A stretch of DNA of 64,000 nucleotides from Spirochaetaceae bacterium (GTDB lineage Bacteria > Myxococcota_A > UBA9160 > UBA4427), in assembly GCA_020632655.1 (NCBI GenBank), contig JACKFD010000005.1, positions 305,924 to 369,923 of the forward strand, written 5' to 3'. A program made the translations under genes and the position numbers. The notes under the pieces were generated by a model. The model did not search any database. It was not told the origin of the DNA and saw only the letters and a list, made by a program, of their open reading frames with translations. Every line of letters begins with the position of its first letter. The first letter of the stretch is position 1. Positions 63,667-64,000 of the stretch are shown here, piece after piece.

Positions 63667-64000
63667 GCGGGCGGATCGACGAGACGGTCCTGCTCGACTG
63701 GACGGAGTCGGGTGGCGCAGGGATGCCGGTTCTCTGTGTGCACGGCTTCTCGCACGATCGCAGCGTCTGGCTCGGACTGGTCCGCGCCCTCGAGCGCGAG
63801 GCGCGGGTGATCGCGCCCGACCTGCGCGGGCATGGACGTTCCCCGTGGTCGCCGACGGGACGCTACGACCTCGCGGACTACGCCCGCGATCTGCCGCGCC
63901 TGCTCGACGCGCTCGAGCTCGATCGCGTGCACGTCGTCGGTCACTCGCTCGGCGGCAACGTCGCGACGCTCTTCGCCGCCGACCATCCCGCGCGCGTGGC
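63663..64000 (+). CDS. Alpha/beta hydrolase, C-terminus cut by window edge
   Basis: This partial protein begins at ATG 63663, overlapping the PKS stop by 4 bp (ATGA), and runs to the window end (112 full codons visible). It has the oxyanion-hole segment VLCVHGFSHDRSVW, then IAPDLRGHGRS and the nucleophile elbow VVGHSLGGN (Ser). This is a standard alpha/beta hydrolase fold. Coupled to the PKS, it could release the chain as a thioesterase in trans or process the product. The catalytic Asp and His lie beyond the window. Confidence 0.9.
   Translation, partial: MSGRIDETVLLDWTESGGAGMPVLCVHGFSHDRSVWLGLVRALEREARVIAPDLRGHGRSPWSPTGRYDLADYARDLPRLLDALELDRVHVVGHSLGGNVATLFAADHPARV

Overview
This 64 kb window is very GC-rich (about 70% by eye) and densely packed with genes on both strands. 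Many genes start with GTG or TTG, and many adjacent genes overlap by 4 bp (ATGA or GTGA). The gene content is a MoxR/Bat operon, PEP-CTERM surface proteins, several cytochrome P450s, a type I polyketide synthase, a PQQ quinohaemoprotein dehydrogenase and many lipoproteins. This suggests an environmental Gram-negative bacterium of the old deltaproteobacterial radiation (Myxococcota or Binatota-like). That assignment is inference; no rRNA or other marker gene is present. I found no tRNA, rRNA, insertion sequence, prophage or CRISPR array.

Layout. 1-7.0 kb: a truncated polytopic membrane protein, a PEP-CTERM protein, a helical-repeat lipoprotein, a large TPR lipoprotein and a membrane-anchored alkaline-phosphatase-superfamily hydrolase that lacks the sulfatase formylglycine residue. 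7.2-17.7 kb: a six-gene moxR-bat operon in which BatB is fused to a BatC-like part and BatD to a BatE-like part; ino1 follows. 18.9-24.8 kb: single genes (SHOCT protein, FMN reductase, thioesterase, MgtC-like protein, true arylsulfatase, GST). 24.8-30.2 kb: a catabolic or biosynthetic block with two overlapping P450 genes, a GlcG/HbpS-like and a SnoaL-like gene, and a divergent zinc dehydrogenase plus TIM-barrel pair. 30.2-38.4 kb: envelope genes, including a second PEP-CTERM protein, a secreted protein with a duplicated cysteine motif, a 7TM-like protein, a NodB deacetylase preceded by about ten aromatic repeats, a frameshifted P-loop kinase gene and a beta-helix protein with a sorting-like tail. 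38.5-45.5 kb: a third P450, DUF4332 and YidB-like proteins, a repeat lipoprotein with a peptidoglycan-binding domain, and a HerA-like ATPase. 45.7-56.7 kb: mscL, an amidohydrolase/PQQ dehydrogenase pair, a Pit transporter with its DUF47 partner, htpX, a phytoene-desaturase-like oxidoreductase, a DUF4185-like lipoprotein and a TSUP permease. 56.9-64 kb: a lipocalin-like gene, a 2123-residue single-module PKS and the start of an alpha/beta hydrolase, each overlapping the next by 4 bp.

The strongest candidates for something undescribed are: (i) the W/Y-rich repeat array fused to a NodB deacetylase; (ii) the PKS whose dehydratase and ketoreductase (and probably enoylreductase) have lost catalytic residues while KS, AT and ACP are intact; (iii) the peptidoglycan-binding lipoprotein with tandem VPA-x-Y repeats; and (iv) the secreted protein with two paired-cysteine motifs. 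No mobile element or defence system was found.
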